DNA of 63,857 nt from Pelagibacteraceae bacterium AG-337-I02 (GTDB lineage: Bacteria > Pseudomonadota > Alphaproteobacteria > HIMB59 > GCA-002718135). This document shows, in pieces, positions 1 to 8,103 of this stretch. Location: positions 1 through 63,857 of the forward strand of contig QBZY01000005.1 in assembly GCA_003282155.1 (NCBI GenBank), read 5' to 3'. Position 1 is the first letter of the stretch; every line of letters starts with the position of its first letter. The notes beneath the pieces were generated by a model. The model searched no databases. It worked only from the letters and a program-made list of their open reading frames with translations, and had not been told where the DNA came from. The position numbers were made by a program, and so were the translations under genes.

Positions 1-1
1 C

Positions 2-712
2 CATCTCCATTTTGGATTAGAAGATAAAAAATTTACTTTTATTGAAAAATTAATATTTTTTCTAATAATTGTTAATTGTTTTTTTGTTATCATTGAATCT
101 GAGAAAGTTATTTATGAGAGATATTCTCATTTATTTGACTCAGCTAAATTATTCTTTGGTATAATTTTTCTAATTGAATATCTTTGTAGATTAGTAGCAG
201 TCGACCAGATAGAAAAATTCAAGGGATTTAATGGTAAAATAAGATATATTTTCACACTTCCGGCTATAATAGATGCCATTGCATTAATTCCTCTTTTTTT
301 GATAGGATTAAACGAAGGATTTCTTGTAAGACTACTAAGAGCCATAAGAATATTTAGCATACTTCGATTTGGTCGTTTTAGTGAGTCTGTAGATTTTATT
401 TTGCATGCAATATATGACAGAAGGCATGAATTAATATTTTCATTACTTGTAACATTAAGTTTGATGCTTTTATCAGCAACAGTTCTTTATGTAGCTGAGG
501 GTGATTTGCAACCTGAAGCTTTTGGTTCTATCCCAAGAGCTTTATGGGTTAGTTCTGCAGCTCTGTTGTCTACAGGTTATGGTGATTATACTCCTATTAC
601 ATTTCTTGGAAGATTTGCAGCAGTATGCACTGCATTGTTTGGAATTGGAGCAGTTGCTTTACCAGCCGGTATATTAGCAAGTGCTTTTACAGATAGAACA
701 AATAAAGATTAA
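2..712 (+). CDS. voltage-gated potassium channel subunit (5' end outside window)
   Basis: Inner-membrane potassium channel of the six-transmembrane, voltage-gated type. The frame is open from base 2 without a start codon, so the N-terminus lies outside the window. Visible in order are hydrophobic segments S1 to S3, an arginine-bearing S4-like helix (VRLLRAIRIFSILRF), a long S5, a pore loop and S6. The selectivity filter TGYGD is encoded at bases 572-586, the classic potassium filter. No cytoplasmic RCK or cyclic-nucleotide domain follows S6; the protein ends about 20 residues later. Its stop codon overlaps the stop of the convergent cyclase gene by four bases. An ORF starting at the internal ATG at 299 would lose S1-S3, so I regard that start as an artefact. 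Confidence 0.88.
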   Translation, partial: HLHFGLEDKKFTFIEKLIFFLIIVNCFFVIIESEKVIYERYSHLFDSAKLFFGIIFLIEYLCRLVAVDQIEKFKGFNGKIRYIFTLPAIIDAIALIPLFLIGLNEGFLVRLLRAIRIFSILRFGRFSESVDFILHAIYDRRHELIFSLLVTLSLMLLSATVLYVAEGDLQPEAFGSIPRALWVSSAALLSTGYGDYTPITFLGRFAAVCTALFGIGAVALPAGILASAFTDRTNKD

Positions 713-2523
713 TTAATAACTTGATTGGTAAAATTTTCTAAATTTTTATTCATTTCTTCATCTGGTAGATGAAAACCTTTAATCGTCTCTTTCCAATCTA
801 GTTTTGAATAATCATCATATTTGTTAATAAAATATTCATTTTCTTTTAAATTAATTGCATTATCTTTTTCTTTTAATGAAAATAAGAGGAATACCCAAGA
901 TCGTGGTTCCAACTCTTTAATTTTTTTAGCTTGAGTTATGCAAACATCATAATCTTTTTTACAAAAATATCCTAATACAAGATCTCTATATCTATTATCT
1001 GATGTTTTTTGACCAGCAGGTACAGGATCTAACTCAAGTGCTTTATGAAGTAATTCCAAACCTTGATCAATTTTCTTATTTCTTACTAATATTTCGCCAT
1101 AAACTGCAAGAACTCTTGGGTCATTAGGATTCATAGAGTAGGCAATCTTTCCGTGTTCTTCTGATTCTTCATATTTTTTTTGCATTAAGGAAATGGCTGA
1201 GCTAATTCTTCTTACTTCATAATCGTTTTCATCATGCTCTAAACTTTTATCAATATGGTGAAATATCATTTTCATCATTTTATCATTATCTTCATAATAT
1301 TGTTTACCTAGGCCACCACCAATTGTACAAGCTTTAAGTGAGTGCGCTCTTGCATTCGTTTCATCTTGTTCAAGAGCTTTATCAAAGTGGAATAAAGCCT
1401 TATCATTATGTTCTTTTGCTGATGATTGTCTAAGCCAGTGATATCTTCCAATAACTAAATTTTCATATGAATTTAAATTATCAGTAGGTTTTCTTTTTAT
1501 ATTTTGTAAATTTGTAATTTCTATATTACCTAATAATTCTTTTGATATCTTTTGTACAATTTCATCCTGAATATCAAAAATGTCTTCAAGAACTCTATCA
1601 TATCTATCTCCCCATATAATCGAACCATCTTTTGCATTAGTTAAATCTACTGCTACTCTAAGTCTATTACCTGCTGATCTAATATTTCCACCAACTAAAA
1701 AATCTATTTTATGTTTTTTTGCAAATGTAAGGGCATCTTCATTACTTTTATCATGATCGTCACATGTCTTTTTTGAAACAACATCAAATTCTTTCAATCT
1801 GGAAAACTCTATAATTAAATCACCTGTAATAGCTTCCACTAAAAATTCACTGTCATCATTTTTACTTACATTCTTAAATGTAAGTATAGCTATTTTTGGT
1901 TGAGAAGAATTTCGTGAAATAATGACACTATCGTCTTGTTTGTTATTTTCATCTTCATTGGTCTCCTTGTTAACTTCTTCAGAGAAGAAATCATCTTCAT
2001 CTATTTTTAAGCCTTTTACTTTAAAAACCTCAAACTCATCACTTATATTTTTAAGTTTTCTTGTTCCATCAGCTTCTATTGAATAATCAATTCTTTTATC
2101 AACTTGATCTTTAACAATTTTTGAAACAAGAATTTTTCCTGGTTCACTTTGACTTTCTAGTCTTGCAGCAATATTAACGCCAGATCCCATTATATTGTTA
2201 TTTTCTACTATGACATCGTCGACATGAATACCAACTCGCCAGCTTAGTGGTAATTTAGTCAAAGAATGTTCGTTTCTTTCATATAATTTATCTTGAAACT
2301 CAACTGCAGCTTTTACACACTGAACAGGGCTTGCAAATTCAGCCACTACTGAATCACCAGCGGTTGAAAATATCTTTCCACCGTAATTAGCTATGATTTC
2401 ATCAATAATTTTTCTACACTCATTAAGATTAGAGAGTGTTAGTTCTTCACCTTCTTCCATATGTTTGCTAAAATTAACACAATCTGTTGCTAAAATAGTT
2501 GCTAGCTTTCTTTCAGTATTCAT
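709..2523 (-). CDS. class III adenylate/guanylate cyclase fused to TolB-like and TPR regions
   Basis: About 604 aa. The N-terminal 180 residues are a class III nucleotide cyclase domain: the first metal Asp is in ATDCVNFS, the second in GDSVVAEF, and NIAARLE carries the Asn/Arg that stabilise the transition state. A variable acidic linker follows. Next is a beta-strand-rich region beginning PKIAILTF, like the TolB/FlgO-type domain seen in many proteobacterial cyclases, then several TPR-like helical repeats to the C-terminus. No membrane segment is visible, so it is probably cytoplasmic. I chose the ATG at 2523; the longer version would start at a TTG at 2538 with five extra residues. The probable product is cAMP, and the TPR part probably binds a partner; both are family inferences. 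Confidence 0.85.
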   Translation of the reverse strand: MNTERKLATILATDCVNFSKHMEEGEELTLSNLNECRKIIDEIIANYGGKIFSTAGDSVVAEFASPVQCVKAAVEFQDKLYERNEHSLTKLPLSWRVGIHVDDVIVENNNIMGSGVNIAARLESQSEPGKILVSKIVKDQVDKRIDYSIEADGTRKLKNISDEFEVFKVKGLKIDEDDFFSEEVNKETNEDENNKQDDSVIISRNSSQPKIAILTFKNVSKNDDSEFLVEAITGDLIIEFSRLKEFDVVSKKTCDDHDKSNEDALTFAKKHKIDFLVGGNIRSAGNRLRVAVDLTNAKDGSIIWGDRYDRVLEDIFDIQDEIVQKISKELLGNIEITNLQNIKRKPTDNLNSYENLVIGRYHWLRQSSAKEHNDKALFHFDKALEQDETNARAHSLKACTIGGGLGKQYYEDNDKMMKMIFHHIDKSLEHDENDYEVRRISSAISLMQKKYEESEEHGKIAYSMNPNDPRVLAVYGEILVRNKKIDQGLELLHKALELDPVPAGQKTSDNRYRDLVLGYFCKKDYDVCITQAKKIKELEPRSWVFLLFSLKEKDNAINLKENEYFINKYDDYSKLDWKETIKGFHLPDEEMNKNLENFTNQVIN

Positions 2524-2675
2524 ATGTTTCTCTACCAAATTTTTTATAATTATTCATTAAAAATTAACAATTATATTTTAATAGAATTTTATATAAGAAA
2601 TGAAAATGTTGACAAGGTTCAAGTATGATTAGTATTTAAATTTATTTTAATTAATTTTTAAAGGAGAAAGTAATT

Positions 2676-3080
2676 ATGATTGAAGCTTGGGGAGGTATAC
2701 TAAATTTAATTTTATACTTAGTTAGTATGTTAGGTTTAGGTTATTATGCTTTTTTAACTGTATTAAGTCCGAATACATTAGTTACTAGGTATGATTTAGG
2801 AGAAAAGTCAGTGCCTATAATAAGAATTGTCGGAACTTTTGTGTTTCCAATTTTAATTTTAGGAATTTATTTACTTTTTCGAGGACCTGAAGGTGCTTGG
2901 ATTTTTCTAGTATTAAATTTTCTAGTTTCAACACATCAGGTAATTTTAGGCTGGGCAACTAGATTTAAAATTATAGATCCAGATTCTAAGCAAGATGTTG
3001 GAGATGAAGTAGTAGGGCATGTATTCGTTGTTATAGCGATAGTCTTAATTTATAGACTCTCTGATACAATTTATATGTAA
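2676..3080 (+). CDS. small four-helix inner-membrane protein, paralogue of the gene at 14142
   Basis: A 134-aa protein with about four hydrophobic helices (near residues 5-27, 47-67, 72-95 and 110-130). A good ribosome site (AAGGAG) precedes the ATG. I do not recognise a named family. The core RIVGTFVF...GIYLLFRGPEGAW matches RYVGTFIF...GIYILFRPNGPEGTW of the protein at 14142, and the C-terminal ends (YRLSDTIYM and YGLSNKIYL) also align, so the two are paralogues. It is followed by a strong terminator and is probably transcribed alone. Function unknown. Confidence 0.8.
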   Translation: MIEAWGGILNLILYLVSMLGLGYYAFLTVLSPNTLVTRYDLGEKSVPIIRIVGTFVFPILILGIYLLFRGPEGAWIFLVLNFLVSTHQVILGWATRFKIIDPDSKQDVGDEVVGHVFVVIAIVLIYRLSDTIYM

Positions 3081-3089
3081 ATAATGAAG

Positions 3090-3114
3090 CTGGGATTATC
3101 TATCCCAGTTTTTT
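3090..3114 (+). terminator. Rho-independent terminator
   Basis: CTGGGAT at 3090-3096 and ATCCCAG at 3102-3108 form a perfect 7-bp stem with a 5-nt loop, followed by six T. It ends the transcript of the membrane-protein gene at 2676. The T-run overlaps the stop codon of the convergent gene on the minus strand. Confidence 0.9.
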
Positions 3115-3649
3115 AACTTAAAGAAAATTCTTTAATTTCATTAAATTCAAAACCATCAAAAGCATCCTTTTCTGAGTATTTAGATTTTATTACAGTTCCT
3201 TCTTTATCAAGAAAGAAATCTGCAGTCATTATATCTAAGTAACCGCCAAGTTTAATAGGAATATAACCTTTTAACATAGCAGAAAGTGCTTTTGGGAATT
3301 TAAAAATAAAAGCATTCATTAATTTAGTCATTGATCTGTCAATTTCATATTTTTTGTAATAAGTAAAATCTGGATCAGCAAGAACAGTAAATGGCAGTGG
3401 GCCGTGTTTTTTCATTTGTTTATTTAAAAACTCAACACTGGAGTGAAATACTAAAACAATTTCAAAATCTTTTCCAAATTCACTATGTTTATTTTTTAAA
3501 TGATTAACTTCTAAATTACAAAACATGCAAGAAGCAAATCTCATATATTTTAAGTATACTTTTTTTCCTTTAAAATTAATAAGATCAAAGTCAGATCCAT
3601 CCATTTTCTTTAATTTAAGTTCTGGAGTATCACCATTTTTAATTTTCAT
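3113..3649 (-). CDS. AhpC/TSA-type thioredoxin-fold peroxiredoxin-like protein
   Basis: A 178-aa cytoplasmic protein (no signal peptide). The N-terminal layout (GDTPELKLKKMDG, then FKGKKVYLKYMRFASC) is that of the AhpC/TSA branch of the thioredoxin fold. Cys41 and Cys44 form a CMFC motif at the start of the first helix, where peroxiredoxins and bacterioferritin-comigratory proteins carry the peroxidatic or redox-active cysteines. FTVLADPDFTYYKKYEID is the usual cis-Pro/partner-strand region. Probably a thiol peroxidase or disulfide reductase; the substrate cannot be told. The gene is convergent with the one at 2676. Confidence 0.75.
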   Translation of the reverse strand: MKIKNGDTPELKLKKMDGSDFDLINFKGKKVYLKYMRFASCMFCNLEVNHLKNKHSEFGKDFEIVLVFHSSVEFLNKQMKKHGPLPFTVLADPDFTYYKKYEIDRSMTKLMNAFIFKFPKALSAMLKGYIPIKLGGYLDIMTADFFLDKEGTVIKSKYSEKDAFDGFEFNEIKEFSLS

Positions 3650-3696
3650 AACTAAACATTAATACTATAATCCTAAAAAATAAATATTTAATTTTA

Positions 3697-4122
3697 ATGA
3701 CAACAATAATTTTACTTAAATTTATACATTATCTTGCAATAGTCTTTTCCGGGAGTGTTCTAGTAGGTTCTGGCGTGATACAATCTGTTTATAAAAAGGC
3801 AAATAAAATTCCAGATTTAATAACAGCAAAGGTATTGAAATTATTTGGGTATATAGGTCTCATATCTCTAATTGTATTGTGGATATCGGGAATTATTCTA
3901 TCAATTAACTTATATGGAGGATTTAATATTAATAGTTCATTTACTATAAAATTAATTGCAGCAAGTCTTCTTTTAGGATTATCTTTTTTTGTGAATCTCC
4001 ATGTTTTTAATTCTTCTAAAAATAATTTTCCACCAAATAAAACTATAATGAAAATAGCAACAATGAGTGGAAGAGGGTTGCTGATAATTGTTTTAATTAC
4101 AGCGGCTATTGCATTTTATTAA
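3697..4122 (+). CDS. four-helix membrane protein, function unknown
   Basis: A 141-aa hydrophobic protein with about four membrane helices and short loops. The first helix contains His11 (KFIHYLAIVFSGSVLVGSG), and another His lies in the third (VNLHVF). The general look, small and four-helix with a few histidines, resembles DUF2269/CopD-like membrane proteins, but I see no diagnostic motif. It is divergent from the peroxiredoxin-like gene (47-bp gap) and convergent with the recombinase gene 8 bp downstream. Confidence 0.65.
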   Translation: MTTIILLKFIHYLAIVFSGSVLVGSGVIQSVYKKANKIPDLITAKVLKLFGYIGLISLIVLWISGIILSINLYGGFNINSSFTIKLIAASLLLGLSFFVNLHVFNSSKNNFPPNKTIMKIATMSGRGLLIIVLITAAIAFY

Positions 4123-4130
4123 TTTTATGA

Positions 4131-5189
4131 TCATAATTTTTTTGCAGCACTAGTCTCTTTAATATTTGTTAACTTAGTATATCTGTCTATCATCTGTGTA
4201 GTTTTATGACCACTCTGTGCCATAATTTCATGTGTTGGAACTCCATTCATCCTGGCTTGAGTAATCGATCCAATCCTTAGACTATGACCAGAAATTTTAT
4301 CACAATTATCTAATCCTGCTTCTTGGGCTCTTTTCTTTAAAATTAAAACAAAACTTGTGTCAGTTAAACTTACTTTTTCATTTTTAATATTGAGAATATA
4401 TTTTTCAATATTGTTTGCTTTGTTAATTTTATAGAAAAGGGGACCAGTATCAATCAAAGCACTTTCCAACCAGCTCTTAAGTGCTTTAACTGGACAATAA
4501 GTAGTATCATTTCTTGGTAAATATATCATTCTTCCTTCACCCTTTTGATCTGTTTTTGAAAAGGGAATTAAAACTTGAATTCCATCTTCTTCAAAGTTTA
4601 AATGTTCAAATTTCATGCCTAGCAGTTCTGATCTTCTGCAAAAACTATAAAAACCTACTAATATAAGAGCTTTATCTCTAATATTCCTAATATCATCATT
4701 ATCTTTCGGTATATTATCTATAATTTTTTCAATATCTTTTTTTAATAACTCTTTTGCTTGCCCAGATTTATTATTCTTTTCGTCTCTAACAATAGCACTT
4801 ATAGTTTCTGATATATTTGGATTTTTTCTATCAAATTGAAAACCGTTTACTCTGTATTTATAAGTAATTGATGCAAGAATTCTTTGAATAGTTGAGGCTT
4901 TATATGCAGTTGAGGAGTAGGGGTTGTTATTAACTTTTTCTCTTCCAGGAATATTACTAGCTCCTTTTAGTATTTTAGCTTCTGGATCTTCATGTAGCCA
5001 ATCCATATAATTTGCAGTTAATGCATATGCGCTATCCATATCATCTACATCTAATGGGCTACATTTATATTTATCATTGCAGTAATCTATAAATTTTAAC
5101 CAATCACCTTGATACTTATCTTGTGTGTTCTTAGCTTTAGATTTTTCCTTTAGCTTTGTTACTTTATCATTTAGAGATATTTTAACCAT
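4131..5189 (-). CDS. tyrosine recombinase / phage-type integrase
   Basis: A 352-aa site-specific recombinase with a SAM-like core-binding domain (about residues 15-115) and a C-terminal catalytic domain. The full catalytic set is present: Arg185 in CRRSELLGM, Lys212 in SKTDQ, His302 and Arg305 in HSLR, His328 in SGHK and nucleophile Tyr337 in DRYTK. It should therefore be active in strand exchange. It is the first gene of the segment carrying the sirtuin and Type I restriction genes, which suggests an integrated island. A perfect inverted repeat lies 9 bp upstream of its ATG. It is not next to a tRNA gene. It differs from XerC/XerD in sequence detail and in its longer N-terminus. Confidence 0.9.
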   Translation of the reverse strand: MVKISLNDKVTKLKEKSKAKNTQDKYQGDWLKFIDYCNDKYKCSPLDVDDMDSAYALTANYMDWLHEDPEAKILKGASNIPGREKVNNNPYSSTAYKASTIQRILASITYKYRVNGFQFDRKNPNISETISAIVRDEKNNKSGQAKELLKKDIEKIIDNIPKDNDDIRNIRDKALILVGFYSFCRRSELLGMKFEHLNFEEDGIQVLIPFSKTDQKGEGRMIYLPRNDTTYCPVKALKSWLESALIDTGPLFYKINKANNIEKYILNIKNEKVSLTDTSFVLILKKRAQEAGLDNCDKISGHSLRIGSITQARMNGVPTHEIMAQSGHKTTQMIDRYTKLTNIKETSAAKKL

Positions 5190-5197
5190 AAAATATA

Positions 5198-5221
5198 TTA
5201 CGATAATTACAGTTATCGTAA
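5198..5221. promoter_or_regulatory. perfect 9-6-9 inverted repeat at the recombinase 5' end
   Basis: TTACGATAA (5198-5206), spacer TTACAG (5207-5212), TTATCGTAA (5213-5221). The arms are exact reverse complements and the pairing stops cleanly at both ends. Its position just upstream of the recombinase ATG fits an autoregulatory operator. Two 9-bp arms around a 6-bp spacer also fit the geometry of a tyrosine-recombinase core site. I cannot decide between the two from this window. Confidence 0.6.
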
Positions 5222-5350
5222 ATAATAGTCAAGAGATAAATATTATACATATATATCAATTATTAATATATATTATCTAAATCTATTTATAATATTAAAA
5301 ACTAGATATAGATTTTCACGTGTAATAAAATACTGTATATAGTGTATTAA

Positions 5351-6076
5351 ATGGAACAATTACCGCAGATTTCAGCTGATTCCCAGATCTTTGTGTTAAC
5401 GGGTGCTGGTATAAGTAAAGAGTCTGGGATTGAAACATTCAGAGACTCTGATGGACTATGGAATAATCATAGGATTGAAGATGTTGCTAGTCCCGAAGGA
5501 TTCTATAGAAACCCTACTCTTGTCTATGATTTTTATAATAAACGTCGAAAAGAACTAAATTCAGGAATTAAGCCAAATAGGGCCCATATTCTTCTTCATG
5601 AGTTAGAAAAAACATATAAAATTCATATAGTTACACAAAATATCGATAATTTGCATGAGATTGGGGGGTCATCATCAATAATTCACATGCATGGTGAGCT
5701 AAATAAAGTGAGATGTATCATGTATGATAATCATGTATTTGAATGGCTAGAGGATCTAAATGAGACCCATGAATGCCCTAAATGCGGCTCTCAAATGAGA
5801 CCTCACATTGTATGGTTTGGTGAAATGCCCATGCAAATGGATGAAATTCATGATTTAGCTGAACAATCTAGTCTGTTTGTTTCTATAGGCACTTCAGGAC
5901 AAGTCTACCCTGCTGCCGGTTTTGTTTCGATGTTTAAAGATATGCGCAAACCAACAATTGAATTAAATCTAGAGCCATCAAGTAATCAAGATCAATTTGA
6001 TTTTGCCATCTATAAACCTGCTACAGTTGCTGTTGAAGAATTTAAAAACTTACTTTTAAATAACAATAAAAACTAA
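5351..6076 (+). CDS. cobB: NAD-dependent protein deacylase (sirtuin, CobB type)
   Basis: A 241-aa class III sirtuin that removes acyl groups from lysines using NAD. Motifs in order are GAGISKESGI (residues 18-27), FRDSDGLW, TQNIDNLH (95-102), catalytic His114 in HMHGEL, and CPKC (142-145), with a single upstream Cys122 as in E. coli CobB. NAD-site motifs GEMP and IGTSGQVYPAAGF follow. Tyr62 and Arg65 (YNKRR) match the Tyr/Arg pair that lets CobB and SIRT5 accept succinyl-lysine, so desuccinylase activity is likely. It lies between the recombinase and restriction genes but looks like a housekeeping CobB. Confidence 0.93.
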   Translation: MEQLPQISADSQIFVLTGAGISKESGIETFRDSDGLWNNHRIEDVASPEGFYRNPTLVYDFYNKRRKELNSGIKPNRAHILLHELEKTYKIHIVTQNIDNLHEIGGSSSIIHMHGELNKVRCIMYDNHVFEWLEDLNETHECPKCGSQMRPHIVWFGEMPMQMDEIHDLAEQSSLFVSIGTSGQVYPAAGFVSMFKDMRKPTIELNLEPSSNQDQFDFAIYKPATVAVEEFKNLLLNNNKN

Positions 6077-6267
6077 TTTATTCACGTTATTAAATTTTTT
6101 TGAACAAAAAAATTTTTCTAGAACTTTCTTTATAAAGAATCATTCGCATTAATGTTTTTAAGACAAGAAAACGTCCTGATTATACTGAAGCACGTAATTA
6201 TTATATCAAAGGAGAGAAAAATGAGTACCCTACTCTTCAAGATATTGCTACAGAATTCAATTATTCT

Positions 6268-6615
6268 TTGTCAACATTAAGAAAACAAGCAGCAAATGAA
6301 GGTTGGTTAAAAAAAAGAAAAGAAAGATTGAAATTAAAAGATATTATTGAGATGAGAAAGGAATTTATGGGTAAAGCTTCTAAACTAGCTAATGTTTCCT
6401 TTAATGCCATTAGTGCTGCAGAATATATAATCAATAAAATTCAAGAAGGACAAAAAGAAATAGAGTTAGGCAATAAAAACTTTGATGATAATTTAGCTTC
6501 AAAACATGTTTGGACACTAACTAATGCAATAAGACTAATTGAAAATTCTCAAAAAATACTTGATGAGATTGAAAATGGATACTTGTCCCCTACTAATGAT
6601 ATTTCTTTTATCTAA
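6268..6615 (+). CDS. terminase-small-subunit-like HTH protein; true 5' end unclear
   Basis: From the TTG at 6268 the product is 115 aa, but the same frame is open and protein-like back to 6136. The upstream part reads RKRPDYTEARNYY and PTLQDIATEFNYSLSTLRK, a helix-turn-helix of the kind found at the N-terminus of phage terminase small subunits. It joins smoothly to AANEGWLKKRKERL. No ATG or GTG occurs in this upstream stretch. The ATG at 6153 is in another frame and would join it only if the T-run at 6155-6159 had one more T. The gene is therefore frameshifted, starts at a rare ATT, or is expressed from the TTG without its HTH. It lies 30 bp before hsdM and could regulate that operon. Confidence 0.55.
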   Translation: MSTLRKQAANEGWLKKRKERLKLKDIIEMRKEFMGKASKLANVSFNAISAAEYIINKIQEGQKEIELGNKNFDDNLASKHVWTLTNAIRLIENSQKILDEIENGYLSPTNDISFI

Positions 6616-6645
6616 TATTTATGCAATTATTTACTAGATTTAAAA

Positions 6646-8103
6646 ATGTTTGAGCAGGTTTTTAAAAATATTGATAATATTCTTCGAAAAGACTCTGGTT
6701 GTTCAACAGAATTAGATTATGCAGAACAATCATCATGGGCTTTATTTCTGAAATGGTTAGATGATTATGAAAAAGATAAAATTACAATTACCAAATTAGA
6801 AAATAAAACTTTTTCTCCAATAGTTGAAAAAAAATATCAATGGTCTTCATGGGCAAAAATAAAAAAAGATGATGGTACAATTGATTATAATGCTGAGTCT
6901 ACTGGTCCTGATTTAAAAAAATTTGTTGATGAAGAGTTATTTCCTTATCTATCTAATTTTAGAACAAAAGCAAAAAATACAAATTCTATTGAATATAAAG
7001 TTGGAGAAATATTTAGTGAAATAGAAAATAAAGTTAGAGATGGGTATAATCTAAGAGAGTTATTTAATGAGGTTGATAAACTTCAGTTTAGAAGTGATGA
7101 AGATAAACATGAATTAAGCGCGTTATATGAAGAAAAAATAAAAAAAATGGGTAACTCTGGACGTAATGGAGGTGAGTACTACACACCTCGAGCCCTTATT
7201 AAATCTATAATTAAAATTACAAATCCTACCATTGGTGAAATTATTTATGATGGTGCAGTTGGTAGTGCTGGATTTTTAGTTGAAGCTTTTGACTACATGA
7301 AAAAATTAGAATCTCTTACTGCAAATCAGTTTCAAATACTTCAAACAAAAACTTTCTATGGAAAAGAAAAAATATCTTTGGCCTACATAATTGGTTTAAT
7401 GAACATGATACTTCATGGAATAGAATCTCCAAATATTATTCATACAAATACACTAGAAGAGAATATTTTAGAGATACAAGATAGTCAGAGAGTTAATGTT
7501 GTTTTAGCTAATCCTCCTTTTGGAAGTCAAACTGAAAAAAAACAAGTTCAAGAAAATTTTCCAATAAAAACAGGTGAAACTGCATATTTATTTCTTCAAC
7601 ATTTTATTAAAATATTAAAAGTAAAAGGAAGATGTGGGATAGTTATAAAAAATACTTTTCTTAGCAATGTTGATAATGCGAGCATAGCACTAAGAAAACA
7701 ATTATTAGAAGAATGCAATCTACATACAATATTAGATATGCCCGGTGGGACATTTCAAGGAGCTGGAGTTAAAACAGTTGTTCTCTTTTTTGAAAAAGGA
7801 ACTCCCACTAAAAATATTTGGTATTACCAATTAAATTTAGATAGAAACCTGGGAAAAACAAATCCGATAAATGAAAAAGATTTAGAAGAGTTTGTTAAAT
7901 TTTCTAAAACTAAACAAGAGAGTGAAAATAGCTGGAAGCTAAATATCAATAATATCAATAAAGATACTTGGGATTTAAATGTTAGTAATCCAAATAAAGT
8001 AGAAGAGATAGACAAAAGAACTCCAAAAGAAATTATTGCCGAAATTGAAGAGCTAAACCTTAAAGCTGACAAAGCATTAGAGGAGATTAAAAAAATTTTA
8101 TGA
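6646..8103 (+). CDS. hsdM: Type I restriction-modification methyltransferase subunit HsdM
   Basis: A 485-aa N6-adenine DNA methyltransferase subunit, of usual length. An N-terminal helical domain (about 1-150) precedes the catalytic domain. SAM-binding motif I is DGAVGSAGF (202-210) and catalytic motif IV is NPPF (289-292). GGEYYTPR (175-182), conserved in HsdM, lies just before motif I. It should methylate the target adenine in the M2S1 or R2M2S1 complex. The last four bases (ATGA) overlap the start of hsdS, giving translational coupling. No clear ribosome site precedes the ATG. Confidence 0.95.
   Translation: MFEQVFKNIDNILRKDSGCSTELDYAEQSSWALFLKWLDDYEKDKITITKLENKTFSPIVEKKYQWSSWAKIKKDDGTIDYNAESTGPDLKKFVDEELFPYLSNFRTKAKNTNSIEYKVGEIFSEIENKVRDGYNLRELFNEVDKLQFRSDEDKHELSALYEEKIKKMGNSGRNGGEYYTPRALIKSIIKITNPTIGEIIYDGAVGSAGFLVEAFDYMKKLESLTANQFQILQTKTFYGKEKISLAYIIGLMNMILHGIESPNIIHTNTLEENILEIQDSQRVNVVLANPPFGSQTEKKQVQENFPIKTGETAYLFLQHFIKILKVKGRCGIVIKNTFLSNVDNASIALRKQLLEECNLHTILDMPGGTFQGAGVKTVVLFFEKGTPTKNIWYYQLNLDRNLGKTNPINEKDLEEFVKFSKTKQESENSWKLNINNINKDTWDLNVSNPNKVEEIDKRTPKEIIAEIEELNLKADKALEEIKKIL

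Noticed and set aside
5351-6076. Sirtuin as a component of an antiviral NAD-depleting system
   Set aside because: It is a stand-alone CobB with the desuccinylase Tyr/Arg pair and no fused effector or SIR2-type defence partner.
6153-6280. ORF from the ATG at 6153
   Set aside because: It ends after about 40 codons and its product looks random, whereas the neighbouring frame encodes an HTH.
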